DNA of 40,984 nucleotides from Ancylobacter crimeensis (lineage in GTDB: Bacteria > Pseudomonadota > Alphaproteobacteria > Rhizobiales > Xanthobacteraceae), in contig NZ_JALKCH010000017.1 of the NCBI RefSeq assembly GCF_023016805.1, positions 1 to 40,984 of the forward strand, given 5' to 3'. Made by a program: the position numbers and the translations under genes. The notes below the pieces were generated by a model. It did not search any database, was not told the origin of the DNA, and worked only from the letters and a program-made list of their open reading frames with translations. Positions 1-7,165 of this stretch are shown here, piece by piece; the stretch's first letter is position 1; every line of letters begins with the position of its first letter.

Positions 1-23
1 CTGTCGCGGCCATCATGCCGCCT

Positions 24-317
24 TCAGGCAGAAACTCCACTTATCCGACCTGTCCAAATTTCCCGAGCCAGCTCTCTTCTGACATCGGAGCACCATCTAG
101 AACCAATCGCCGCATTAGGTGATTGATGCACCTTGTTGTCCAGATACCCCAACATAGCGCCGCGCGAGTATTTCGTCGCGACGCCTGAGAAATGGCAGAC
201 CTCGCCGGCTGTCATGCCGTCCATCGCCACGACGCCGGCCGCGCGTGGCCTCAAGACCATGGTTACCTGCCAAAATAGCCCCGGAAGCGCGCCGCTATCC
301 GCTGGAAATTCGCTCAT
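24..317 (-). CDS. Possible small hypothetical protein
   Basis: I do not recognise this 97-residue frame. It is divergent from the RelE-like toxin gene. An AGGTGAG ribosome-binding match sits about 8 bases before the ATG, and third-position GC is high over the first 65 codons and lower after that, so the 3' part may be degenerate. No domain, signal peptide or membrane segment is evident. It may be a real small accessory gene or a chance open frame. Confidence 0.3.
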   Translation of the reverse strand: MSEFPADSGALPGLFWQVTMVLRPRAAGVVAMDGMTAGEVCHFSGVATKYSRGAMLGYLDNKVHQSPNAAIGSRWCSDVRRELAREIWTGRISGVSA

Positions 318-357
318 AGCTATTGCTCACCTAGTTGCTACGAGCTAATCTTTTTGC

Positions 358-612
358 ATGAAAGAGATCACGTTCAGCAAAGACGCGGCGCGCACCTTGC
401 GGAAAATGCCCCGCAACATCGCCCTTCTGATCCGCGCCAAGCTGGACCAGTATGCGAGCGATCCTTCGTCCCTCGCGAACAATGTCACCGCCATCAAGAG
501 CGAGCCCGGCTATTTCCGGCTTCGCGTTCTTGATTGGCGGGTCGTTTTTTCCGAGGACGGCTTCGTGATCTCCGTCATTCGGATCGCGCCGCGAGGCAGC
601 GTTTATGATTGA
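358..612 (+). CDS. RelE/ParE-family toxin (mRNA interferase type)
   Basis: This 84-residue protein has the layout of the RelE/ParE superfamily: an N-terminal helical pair (TFSKDAARTLRKMPRNIALL, then a second helix), a central 'LANNVTAIKSEPGYFRLRVL' stretch and the strand pair LDWRVVF and GFVISVIRIAPRGSVYD. Members of the RelE branch cleave mRNA at the ribosome; the ParE branch poisons gyrase. The R-x-R/W-R-V-V-F core and the C-terminal RIAPRG fit the RelE branch better, which is inference. It is followed 18 bases later by an Xre-type antitoxin gene, so the toxin comes first, the HigBA/RelE-Xre order. The start is the only in-frame ATG before the conserved region; no strong ribosome-binding site is visible. 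Confidence 0.85.
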   Translation: MKEITFSKDAARTLRKMPRNIALLIRAKLDQYASDPSSLANNVTAIKSEPGYFRLRVLDWRVVFSEDGFVISVIRIAPRGSVYD

Positions 613-630
613 CCTAGGAGGGTCGCTGAC

Positions 631-1002
631 ATGACTGCCCAAACGTTCAAGACGCCGTCAGGCGAAACCATGGTCGTTCTCTCTCAGGCGGACTACGAGG
701 CTCTTGTTGAGGCCGCGTCCGAGGCGGCGGATGCCGCTGCGGTTCGCAGCTTCAAAGAACGGATTGCCAGCGGCGAGGAGGAGTTGCTCCCGTCCGCAAT
801 GGTGGACCGCATTCTATCGGGCGAGAACCCGATTCTGGTATGGCGCGAACATCGCGGCCTGTCCGCCAGGGCGGTTGCCGAGAAGATCGGGATTGCTCCC
901 TCGTTCCTGTCTCAGATCGAGAATGGGAAACGCGAAGGCAGCGTGGAGACCCTGAAAAAGATCGCCAAGGCCCTAGGCGTCACGCTGGATGACATCGCCT
1001 GA
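631..1002 (+). CDS. Xre-family antitoxin of the RelE-like toxin
   Basis: This 123-residue protein has an N-terminal segment (about residues 1-60) resembling the antitoxin dimerisation part of Phd/HTH hybrids (GETMVVLSQADYEALVEAA) and a C-terminal Cro/C1-type helix-turn-helix at about 70-120 (LSARAVAEKIGIAPSFLSQI, ENGKREGS, then LKKIAKALGVTLDD). Such proteins neutralise the partner toxin and repress their own promoter. An AGGAGGG site lies 8 bases before the ATG, stronger than the toxin's own signal, which fits antitoxin excess. It is the second gene of a two-gene operon with the toxin at 358. Confidence 0.88.
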   Translation: MTAQTFKTPSGETMVVLSQADYEALVEAASEAADAAAVRSFKERIASGEEELLPSAMVDRILSGENPILVWREHRGLSARAVAEKIGIAPSFLSQIENGKREGSVETLKKIAKALGVTLDDIA

Positions 1003-1129
1003 TTTCACTGGCGCCTAAGTCCTCAGATTGAACGGCCCCGGCATCTCGGCTGGTCGAAACGTCCGCCCGATCGGCAGTCGGAAGGTTTGGCCTACCGACA
1101 TGCCGTGGCCCTTTGGCGCGGTGCCATGC

Positions 1130-1365
1130 CGCGCCAAGCGCCGCGCGGTGCTGCGGCTGCTGGACGATGCGGAGTGGGCCGCGCGCGGCAACCGCTGGAT
1201 CGCCCGACATTGTGCAGTCGATGAAGGACTTGTTCGGAAGCTTCGTCCTGAACCTGCGCCAGCATCTGCGGATAGTCCGCAGATAGACGAGCCTGCCCGC
1301 CCTCGTCTCGTCGAACGCAACGGCACGGTCTACGAGCAGAACACCTCCGGGATCGGACGGAAGCC
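1130..1365 (+). pseudogene. Fragment of a phage/plasmid ParB-like HTH protein
   Basis: In the frame running 1028-1471, the segment from about residue 36 (KRRAVLRLLDDAEWAARGN, RWIARHCAVDEGLVRKLRPE, and later an 'RLVERNGTVYEQNTSGIGRK' end) matches the C-terminal helix-turn-helix and tail seen in ParB-like proteins of phages and plasmids. There the pattern is eWs.wSdreIArrcgVs..fVskvR followed by a basic RNGtvy..n...IGR tail. The usual ParB nuclease N-terminus is absent and the sequence before residue 36 resembles nothing I know. I read it as a truncated remnant. It lies just upstream of the Xre-ImmA/IrrE gene. Confidence 0.6.
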
Positions 1366-1496
1366 CAATCCCGCCCCGGCCGCCGCACCCTCCGCAGCCC
1401 TCACTCCACGCCGCCACCAGTGGCGCGCTGATCTGCGCTTAACGTCGGGCCATTTTTGTGCGTTATCATGACAACAGTCCTTTCTTGGTGCCTCAA

Positions 1497-2687
1497 ATGC
1501 CGACCAAGGTTTCTGTCCCCGTTCAACCTGAGGTGCTCGCCTGGGCACGCCGAAGTGCGTCCATCACGATCGAGGCAGCGGCAAAGGCGGTGAATGTGCC
1601 GGCTGACCGGATCGGAGAATGGGAACAGGGCAATGGCGGGCCTTCCCTGCCTCAGCTCCGCAAACTGGCCGAGAAGTATCATAGGCCGTTTGCTGTCATG
1701 CTGCTCCCCGAACCTCCGCGCGGCTTCCTTCCGCTGAAGGATTTCCGCCGAATCGATCCCGAGACCGGAAAGCCGTTTCCGATGCCGGCTCGCGTCGCCT
1801 ATGAAATCCGCCTTGCACAGGACAGGCGGGATATCGCACTTGAGCTGATCGAAGAGACCAGCGGCGAAGTGCAACCCTTCAAACTATCCGCCGGGCTCAA
1901 CGATGATCCGGAGGCGGTCGCCGACAGCATCCGTCATGCGCTCGGCGTTGACCCAGCCGAGATCGCGCGATGGGCCCGCAGGGAGACGGTATTTGAGGGA
2001 TGGCGCGCTGCAATTGAAGCGAAGGACATTCTCGTCTTTGTCATGGGAGGAGCTCACGCTCCCGCGGTGCGTGAGGTACGCGGCTTCGCCATCCCGGCGA
2101 CGACGCTGCCGGTTGTCGCCGTCAACGGCAGGGACAAGACCAACGGTCGAACCTTTACTCTCCTGCATGAATTCGCCCATCTCGTGCTCGGCGAAGGTGT
2201 CGTGGAGAACGTCGTGGCGCCCCAACTCACAATGCCGGTTGCAGTCCGGCGGATCGAGCGGTGGTGCAACGCTGTCGCTGCCGCCGTCATGATGCCGGCG
2301 GCAGCAGTCGAAACAGTAGCGGCAGGTAAGGGCATCAGTTCCGATTGGAGCTCCGCCGAGCTTGCACACGCTGCCAAACAGCTCGGCGCAAGCAGGGAAG
2401 CGGCGTTGATCCGCTTCGTAACGCTCGGCCGGGCGAGTTGGCGATCCTATGCGCGCAAACGACCAGTATTCGAACAAGAATACCAAGCGCTTGACGAGCC
2501 GAGCGGCGCCTCCGGCGGCGCACCGCATCACATGCAGATGATCGGTCGCTATGGCAAGAGCTACGCTCGCCTTGTCCTCTCCGGCTACCGGGATCGGCGG
2601 ATCAACCTTAACGATGCCGCCGCCTTTCTCGGCGTGCAGGCGAAGCATATTCCCTACATCGAGCGGCAGGCGTTCAAGGCAGCATGA
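1497..2687 (+). CDS. Xre-type HTH fused to an ImmA/IrrE-family zinc peptidase
   Basis: This 396-residue protein has a Cro/C1-type helix-turn-helix at about residues 10-70 and an ImmA/IrrE metallopeptidase domain (COG2856) at about 175-275. The zinc motif HEFAH is at 224-228, and the downstream IERWCNAVAA element, with an acidic residue near 254, matches the usual third-ligand region. Family members cleave repressors or act as the regulatory half of toxin-antitoxin-like modules. The ATG at 1497 is preferred over 1458 because homologous sequence begins with the HTH; the 13 extra codons look non-coding. Its stop overlaps the DUF4411 start by 4 bases (ATGA), so the two are translationally coupled. 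Confidence 0.88.
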   Translation: MPTKVSVPVQPEVLAWARRSASITIEAAAKAVNVPADRIGEWEQGNGGPSLPQLRKLAEKYHRPFAVMLLPEPPRGFLPLKDFRRIDPETGKPFPMPARVAYEIRLAQDRRDIALELIEETSGEVQPFKLSAGLNDDPEAVADSIRHALGVDPAEIARWARRETVFEGWRAAIEAKDILVFVMGGAHAPAVREVRGFAIPATTLPVVAVNGRDKTNGRTFTLLHEFAHLVLGEGVVENVVAPQLTMPVAVRRIERWCNAVAAAVMMPAAAVETVAAGKGISSDWSSAELAHAAKQLGASREAALIRFVTLGRASWRSYARKRPVFEQEYQALDEPSGASGGAPHHMQMIGRYGKSYARLVLSGYRDRRINLNDAAAFLGVQAKHIPYIERQAFKAA

Positions 2688-3160
2688 GCGCATCGTCCCG
2701 GCCACACTTTGTCTGGGATACCTCAGCGCTGGTCGCGGCTTGGGTCGAACGCTATCCGATCGACGTCCTTCCCGCGCTCTGGGATCGCCTGATCGTTTCG
2801 ATCCAAGCCGGCGAGATGATCGCCCCTGAAGAGGTCAAGGTTGAGTTGGGGAAGCGATCCACCGACCTCCTCGATTTCCTTAGACCGTGCGACGACTTCT
2901 TCACACCGACCGATGGTCCGGTGCTGGCAGACGTTGCGGCAATCCTCGCCAAGCACCCCAAGCTCGTAATGGAGCGCAAGCGTGCCTTCGCCGCGGATCC
3001 TTTCGTGATCGCGACAGCCCGAATTTCGGGTGCCGTCATCGTCACCGAAGAAGGTCGCGGCAGTCCTGGCAAACCGAAAATCCCGGATGTCTGTGATGCC
3101 TATGGCGTCGAATGCATCAACCTGCTCGACTTGATCCGGAAGGTTCGCTGGAAGTTCTGA
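2684..3160 (+). CDS. DUF4411 PIN-like protein, partner of the Xre-ImmA/IrrE protein
   Basis: This 158-residue protein is a good match to DUF4411, a PIN-like fold. It has an N-terminal FVWDTSALVAAW strand with an acidic residue (D12), a middle 'APEEVKVELGKRSTDLLDFL' helix region and the late acidic segment AADPFVIATA followed by VIVTEE. PIN domains are usually metal-dependent RNases. DUF4411 genes are commonly found just after Xre-COG2856 genes, and the pair has been predicted as a toxin-antitoxin system. Here the ATGA overlap with the upstream gene supports the pairing. Toxicity is inferred from the family, not visible in the sequence. Confidence 0.85.
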   Translation: MSASSRPHFVWDTSALVAAWVERYPIDVLPALWDRLIVSIQAGEMIAPEEVKVELGKRSTDLLDFLRPCDDFFTPTDGPVLADVAAILAKHPKLVMERKRAFAADPFVIATARISGAVIVTEEGRGSPGKPKIPDVCDAYGVECINLLDLIRKVRWKF

Positions 3161-3278
3161 TCGCCGCCCCGTTCGCCGTCGCTATCTGGGCACGGACGAT
3201 TTCCAAACAGGCATTCATCCCAGCATCATCAGTTCCGGGAACCAGTCGGGGAAATCCCCAACGGTTGGGGATTTGGGC

Positions 3279-3419
3279 ATGAAGGCGCTAGCCGAATTTG
3301 CTGCCCCCTCCACCCCCGACACCGTGCGCGACGATGTTGAAGCCCGCGCGGCTGCCGGCGAAAGCGTGACCGCCGCCAAAATCAAGCGCCTGAAAGCCGA
3401 AGCCAAGGCGACGCAGGAT
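3279..3419 (+). pseudogene. Fragment of a phage-type 'APSTP' protein
   Basis: The translated stretch MKALAEFAAPSTPDTVRDDV followed by EARAAAGESVTAAKIKRLKA matches a short motif (L..LAAPSTPe.aReea..rA.aGE.vt) frequent in phage and plasmid proteins next to ParB-like or methyltransferase genes. There is no convincing N-terminal part, and the reading frame leaves homology soon after 3419, where it meets the end of the oppositely oriented prophage operon. I read it as a remnant. Confidence 0.5.
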
Positions 3420-4058
3420 CTATGGACTTGTCAGATGCCCAATAATCCGTTGCTCAATCCGCCGGGCATAGATCGAGGTCAGCACGACCGCACCGCCAAT
3501 CAGATCCTTGGCAGGCAACCCGCCATGGCCTTCGGTATCCATCTCTCGCTGGATCTCCATGAGGCGAGGTATGTCCGCTTTGACATTGATCGCGCTCGTG
3601 TCTGACGGGAGCCTGAACATCTCATAGGTTTGCGCGGTGGCCGGCACGGCAAAGAATGTTCCGACATCGACGGAAATTCCCGGCTCGATACCTGAAGCCG
3701 GATCGGTCGCGCATGCGAAGATGCGCGGGCCGTCTCGCCCGATGCCGGCGAGGATTGCCACTTGATGTCCCTGCGCACCGGCTTTCGATCTGATCCCCTG
3801 CACCCTCCAAAGCGCTTCCGGCAATGCACGGACAGCTTCCTCAAACGTTCCGCTGGCGGACATTTGCATGAGCGCAGTTGCGAGAAAAGTCAGAACATCA
3901 GTCGATCCCATCACCGCAAGGCCAGCGGCGATTGTCGGGAGCGTCACCGTCTTGACGGTACTCGAAGCCTCTCCCCTCTCGTCGATCGCGCGGGAATCCG
4001 TCGCGAGGTGAACAACGGGTTCGGGATCAGATCGCCTGAAGACGACAATTGAGGTCAT
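3420..4058 (-). CDS. Putative HslV/proteasome-like Ntn-hydrolase of a prophage
   Basis: The 212-residue product starts Met-Thr-Ser-Ile-Val, as HslV does (Met-Thr-Thr-Ile-Val). Counting from Thr as residue 1, an Asp sits at 20 (HLATDSRA; HslV Asp17) and a Lys at 35 (STVKTVTLP; HslV Lys33). Next comes IAAGLAVMGSTDVLTFLATA, which parallels the HslV segment VIAGFAGGTADAFTLF. A central VAILAGIGRDG...FACATD strand pair and a C-terminal helix and strand region (KDLIGGAVVLTSIYARRIEQ) also fit. Removal of the initiator Met would expose the threonine nucleophile. The family assignment is inference from motif spacing; the true substrate is unknown and no HslU-like ATPase is nearby. It is the last gene of the operon and overlaps the small exported protein gene by 4 bases. 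Confidence 0.55.
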   Translation of the reverse strand: MTSIVVFRRSDPEPVVHLATDSRAIDERGEASSTVKTVTLPTIAAGLAVMGSTDVLTFLATALMQMSASGTFEEAVRALPEALWRVQGIRSKAGAQGHQVAILAGIGRDGPRIFACATDPASGIEPGISVDVGTFFAVPATAQTYEMFRLPSDTSAINVKADIPRLMEIQREMDTEGHGGLPAKDLIGGAVVLTSIYARRIEQRIIGHLTSP

Positions 4059-4276
4059 CGTGCCCTCATTGAGCCGGGGATGAAGGGCGCGCCAACAGCA
4101 AGCCCGATTTGAATGCCGGTGGAAACGATAGTTCCGATTACAGTCAACCCGCCCGCAGCAGTGCCAAAGGTCGGGCCTGCCGCAATGAGTGCCGCCGCTA
4201 TTACGGGATCAGCCTGTACGGCGGTGGTCATAGACATTACGGAAATCATGGTAACGACGATAAAGGTGATCTTCAT
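4055..4276 (-). CDS. Small exported hydrophobic protein of the prophage
   Basis: This 73-residue protein has a signal-peptide-like start (MKITFIVVTMISVMSMTTAV, then QA at about 22-23). A hydrophobic Gly/Ala-rich body of roughly 40 residues follows and it ends in a short basic tail. The ATG at 4276 is chosen over one 29 codons upstream because an AGGAG site lies 7 bases before it and the earlier codons are Cys-rich with no homology feel. The body could be a membrane segment pair. The function is unknown; a small envelope or lysis-related phage protein is possible but unproven. It is coupled by an ATGA overlap to the Ntn-like gene. Confidence 0.65.
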   Translation of the reverse strand: MKITFIVVTMISVMSMTTAVQADPVIAAALIAAGPTFGTAAGGLTVIGTIVSTGIQIGLAVGAPFIPGSMRAR

Positions 4277-4395
4277 CCAATTTCTCCTGGCATTCGAAAG
4301 GCATTCGACGCTCACCAGCTTGCAGTTGTGGCAACATAGATTTGGCGCCTCGATGCAACACACCGATCAGTGCCGACCAATGTGGCTCCTTCCTC

Positions 4396-4773
4396 TTAAC
4401 CGCTCACTTGAAGCTCTATGCGCACCAGCTCGCCGGCGACGTAGATCGGTGCAGCAGCCTCGATGTTCCGCACCCGGCCGGCGATGACGAGCTTATCCCC
4501 GCGGACCGGCACCCGCACGTCGGTGCCGTCCGCGGAGGGCACGCCGGGCCAGCCAGCCTTGATGATCGGCGTCGGAGACAGGAGAACGCTCGAATCTCCC
4601 TGCACGGTGCTCCCCGTTAGCTCGTGCGGCTGATACCCCCGCACCATCGCCGGCATCTCCACGTCCGCGGGAACCGCGACGCCATCAAGCCATGTGACGC
4701 GACGCAGGATCACCGGCGAACCGAACTCCGCAAGCCAGAGATCCAAGGCGGCAAGGGCTTGAAGCGGCGTCAT
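4396..4773 (-). CDS. Phage hypothetical protein, head-tail-joining-like
   Basis: This 125-residue protein starts with a helix (TPLQALAALDLWLAEFGSPV) followed by a strand-rich body: VILRRVTW, AMVRGYQPHELTG, QGDSSVLLSPTPIIKAGW, RVPVRGDKLVIAGRVRNIEA and VRIELQVSG. That composition is typical of small head-closure or head-tail-joining proteins encoded after the portal in tailed phages, but I cannot name the family. Its start overlaps the stop of the zinc-module gene by 4 bases. The real neighbours expected in an intact phage (capsid, protease) are absent. Confidence 0.6.
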   Translation of the reverse strand: MTPLQALAALDLWLAEFGSPVILRRVTWLDGVAVPADVEMPAMVRGYQPHELTGSTVQGDSSVLLSPTPIIKAGWPGVPSADGTDVRVPVRGDKLVIAGRVRNIEAAAPIYVAGELVRIELQVSG

Positions 4774-5714
4774 GGGGTGTCCTCAGCGGAGCCATCCCGG
4801 ATCGGCTCGCAGACCGGCGGCCGACGCCCAAATGTCGGTGCGTAAGGGTTGCATCCCGGAGAGCAATAGCGTCGCTTCTGGCTCGGATAAGGCGGATAGA
4901 AGACCGTGCTACAGGTCAGGCATTGAAGAGCCTGCCGAACCTTCTTGGGCCGGTTGGCGGCAGCGCACTCGCGCGAACAGTACTTCGCCACACCATACGG
5001 GTTCTTCTTCGGCTTGAAGATGCTTCCGCAATGGTCGCAAGGCTTCTCTTGGTGCTTGGTTTTTGACTCAGAGAAGCACTTTTTTGTGCAATATTTCTGG
5101 CTCCTGTAGTCCATTGCGAAGATTGTTCCGCAATTCTCGCAGTCGATCACACGCTCCTCTTTCAGCTTTGCGGAGCGCTCTGCGCATGCCGCGAGGTATT
5201 CAGAGCGGGATACCGCTTCGCCCGAAAATCGTTCCTTATCCTTTCGGGCGGCGTTGGAACACATTTTGCTGCAAAACCTGACCCGCCGTCCACCATGGGA
5301 ACCACGTTCTTCGTCGATCTTTCGTCTGCACCGACGACAATGAACCTCGCCCTCAAGCTCGGTCAGGTCGAGATATTCCGGCTGACCTTGATTCCATGTC
5401 GGCCGGATGGCGCCGATCTGTTTAAGAGCGACGCCTACAACCGTTCTGGCAGCATCATGAGCGTCAGGCCACGTCCACCCGTCGAGGCAGAGAGAGGCCC
5501 GAATGCCGGTGAGGCAGGCTCCTTCGAAGGCGAAGTTCGTGGGCTGTCCCGTCCTGAGAATTTTGGCGGTGAGGTCGGCGAGATGGCTCGCACGATCCGC
5601 ATTGAGCTGACGCGCCGACTTTGCACGCTGTTGCTTCCGGCGCACCTTGCTGTTCGCCGCCTCCTGGGCGGATCGCAGCAGGACGCGGGTGGCAGGCGTG
5701 ATCGAGAGCATCAC
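4770..5714 (-). CDS. Phage protein with four tandem zinc-binding modules
   Basis: The 314-residue product has a basic helical N-terminus (1-55), a mixed domain at about 60-118 and then four spaced Cys4 modules. Their C-x2-C and C-x3-C pairs are C126/C129 with C148/C152, C192/C195 with C209/C213, C226/C229 with C246/C250, and C265/C268 with C284/C288. Each second half has the look F/Y-C-S-x-x-C, like FCS/MYM-type treble-clef or zinc-ribbon fingers. This pattern is usually for nucleic-acid or protein binding. It is coupled by ATGA overlaps both to the portal-terminase chimera upstream and to the 125-residue gene downstream. I know no assigned function for this architecture. Confidence 0.75.
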   Translation of the reverse strand: MMLSITPATRVLLRSAQEAANSKVRRKQQRAKSARQLNADRASHLADLTAKILRTGQPTNFAFEGACLTGIRASLCLDGWTWPDAHDAARTVVGVALKQIGAIRPTWNQGQPEYLDLTELEGEVHCRRCRRKIDEERGSHGGRRVRFCSKMCSNAARKDKERFSGEAVSRSEYLAACAERSAKLKEERVIDCENCGTIFAMDYRSQKYCTKKCFSESKTKHQEKPCDHCGSIFKPKKNPYGVAKYCSRECAAANRPKKVRQALQCLTCSTVFYPPYPSQKRRYCSPGCNPYAPTFGRRPPVCEPIRDGSAEDTP

Positions 5715-6688
5715 AGCACCATCAGCTCAGGAGCCCATTCGGGATCGTCGTAGATGCTGCCGGCCACCGGGGCCTGACAGCGGGACACGGCTATCCACAG
5801 CGCAACGGCGAGGTCGATCCGGTCCCGGCTCTTGCCCTTGTGCATCGTCCGATTGCCGGCGGAATCGGTGTGGATCGCGACGTTGCCGAGGCACCAGCGG
5901 AGGACCGGAGAACACCAGCGCAGATTCCGTCCGACGATGGCGCGCTCCAGCGTGTTCAGCGCCGGGGATTGCGTCACCCATCCCTGCCGGATCGTGACGA
6001 CGGGCAGGCCGTCCTCAAGCAGCGGCGCCATGATCGCCTGCGCATAGGCTGGATCGAAGCCGATCTCCCGCACGTCGAAGCGTGCGCACAGGTCGCGAAT
6101 GTGCATCTCGACCGCACGGTAATCGACGACGTTGCCCGGCGTCGCGATCAGGTGGCCCTCTTCCGCCCATTGCGGATACGGCACGCCGTCCCGATCGCCG
6201 CGAACCCGCAGGTTGTCGGCTGGGCAGACCGGAACATTGTTGATCCGGAAGGACGGCTCAAGCCGCCCATCGCCAGAATAGTCGACCGTGACGTGCGCCG
6301 CCTCATAGCGCACGATCTCCACCACCCGGCCATCCACCTTGTTCGCCAGTGCCAGCGAACCCTTGTCAGTGATCAGGGCGCCGGCAACGAGATCGCGGAT
6401 GAGAGCTGGGGTATCGGTCCAGTCGTTCGGCCGATCGGCCAGCAGCTTCGCAACCGGGTGCTCGCCGGCCTCGACCGGAACACCATCGACCGTGCGCAAG
6501 ACTTTCAGATCAAGGCAGGCCGCAGCTTCGGAGATCAGCCGAACGCAAGATTGAACGGCTGGGACCGTCAAAGCCACCGCCGGCGAGGCGGCCCCGGAGG
6601 GGGCCGCGCCGAAGATTGTGAGCAGATCAGCGTCAGGAGCCGCCAGACTCTTGGTGCTGAGGAAGAGATTTCGAAGACGCTGAAGCAT
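5711..6688 (-). CDS. Chimera: portal N-terminus joined to terminase large subunit C-terminus
   Basis: Residues 1 to about 165 match the N-terminal part of HK97-type portal proteins: SPAVALTVPAVQSCVRLISE, HPVAKLLADRPNDW, LVAGALITDKGSLALANK, then an IVRYEAAHVTVDY-type core. From about residue 170 the sequence is instead the C-terminal half of the phage terminase large subunit: YPQWAEEGHLIATPGNVVDY, VREIGFDPAYAQAI, VVTIRQGWVTQSPALNTLER, WCSPVLRWCLGNVAIHTDSA, and a final IDLAVALWIAVSR. The nuclease half lacks the first catalytic Asp region. In intact phages terminase precedes portal, so a simple deletion would give the opposite fusion order. The junction (about 6172-6196) is in frame. The protein is unlikely to work as either parent. 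Confidence 0.8.
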   Translation of the reverse strand: MLQRLRNLFLSTKSLAAPDADLLTIFGAAPSGAASPAVALTVPAVQSCVRLISEAAACLDLKVLRTVDGVPVEAGEHPVAKLLADRPNDWTDTPALIRDLVAGALITDKGSLALANKVDGRVVEIVRYEAAHVTVDYSGDGRLEPSFRINNVPVCPADNLRVRGDRDGVPYPQWAEEGHLIATPGNVVDYRAVEMHIRDLCARFDVREIGFDPAYAQAIMAPLLEDGLPVVTIRQGWVTQSPALNTLERAIVGRNLRWCSPVLRWCLGNVAIHTDSAGNRTMHKGKSRDRIDLAVALWIAVSRCQAPVAGSIYDDPEWAPELMVL

Positions 6689-7165
6689 GAACCGGAGGAT
6701 GACCGCTCCGGGCTCCAGGATGAATCCTGCAATTCACACCGTTTGCGTGCAGTTCAGCCAAGATGGCATAGCAGGATGCAGAGCACACTTCGCCCATCCG
6801 CGGGAAAAGGCGTGCGCAAAATGCGTCACACAGTGGTTCAACGAGTTCCTTTCGGAGGCCGGGGTCAGGCGGTCGGCCCGTGCTCGCTGCTTCATCCTGG
6901 CGGCGGAGACATCGAAGCTGAACCACCAGCCGCGCGTCACGTGCTGGTGGCGTACCCCAGCGTCCTGCCGCTCGCGTGATCGGGCCATTCCAACCCGACC
7001 TAGACGCGAGAAAGCTTTGATTTTCCGGTGCCCTCCGGTGATTGCAACGCCGGTCATGTTCCCGGCGATCGGCCCTATAGCGGGCTGGCTATGTCCCCGG
7101 CCGGCCGAAGCCGGCCCGAGGTCGTCAGCGCGGGTCGATCACCGCGGAAAGGAAGGCGAGCATGT
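6689..7165. other. 477-base gap in the prophage remnant without a supported gene
   Basis: No frame here looks like a known protein. On the minus strand a 12-codon open frame starts at 7163, overlapping the stop of the 381-residue gene, and ends at once, which may be the stub of a lost gene. Another minus frame (to 6926) has Cys pairs but no family look. A GGCCGG/CCGGCC inverted repeat lies near 7098-7118 without a T-tract. This is where terminase N-terminal coding would be expected, so the gap is consistent with a deletion scar. Confidence 0.4.

Noticed and set aside
3273..3605. The full 110-codon plus-strand frame as a gene
   Set aside because: Only the first 45 or so codons resemble a known motif. 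The rest is the antisense of the Ntn-like gene, so it is called a fragment.
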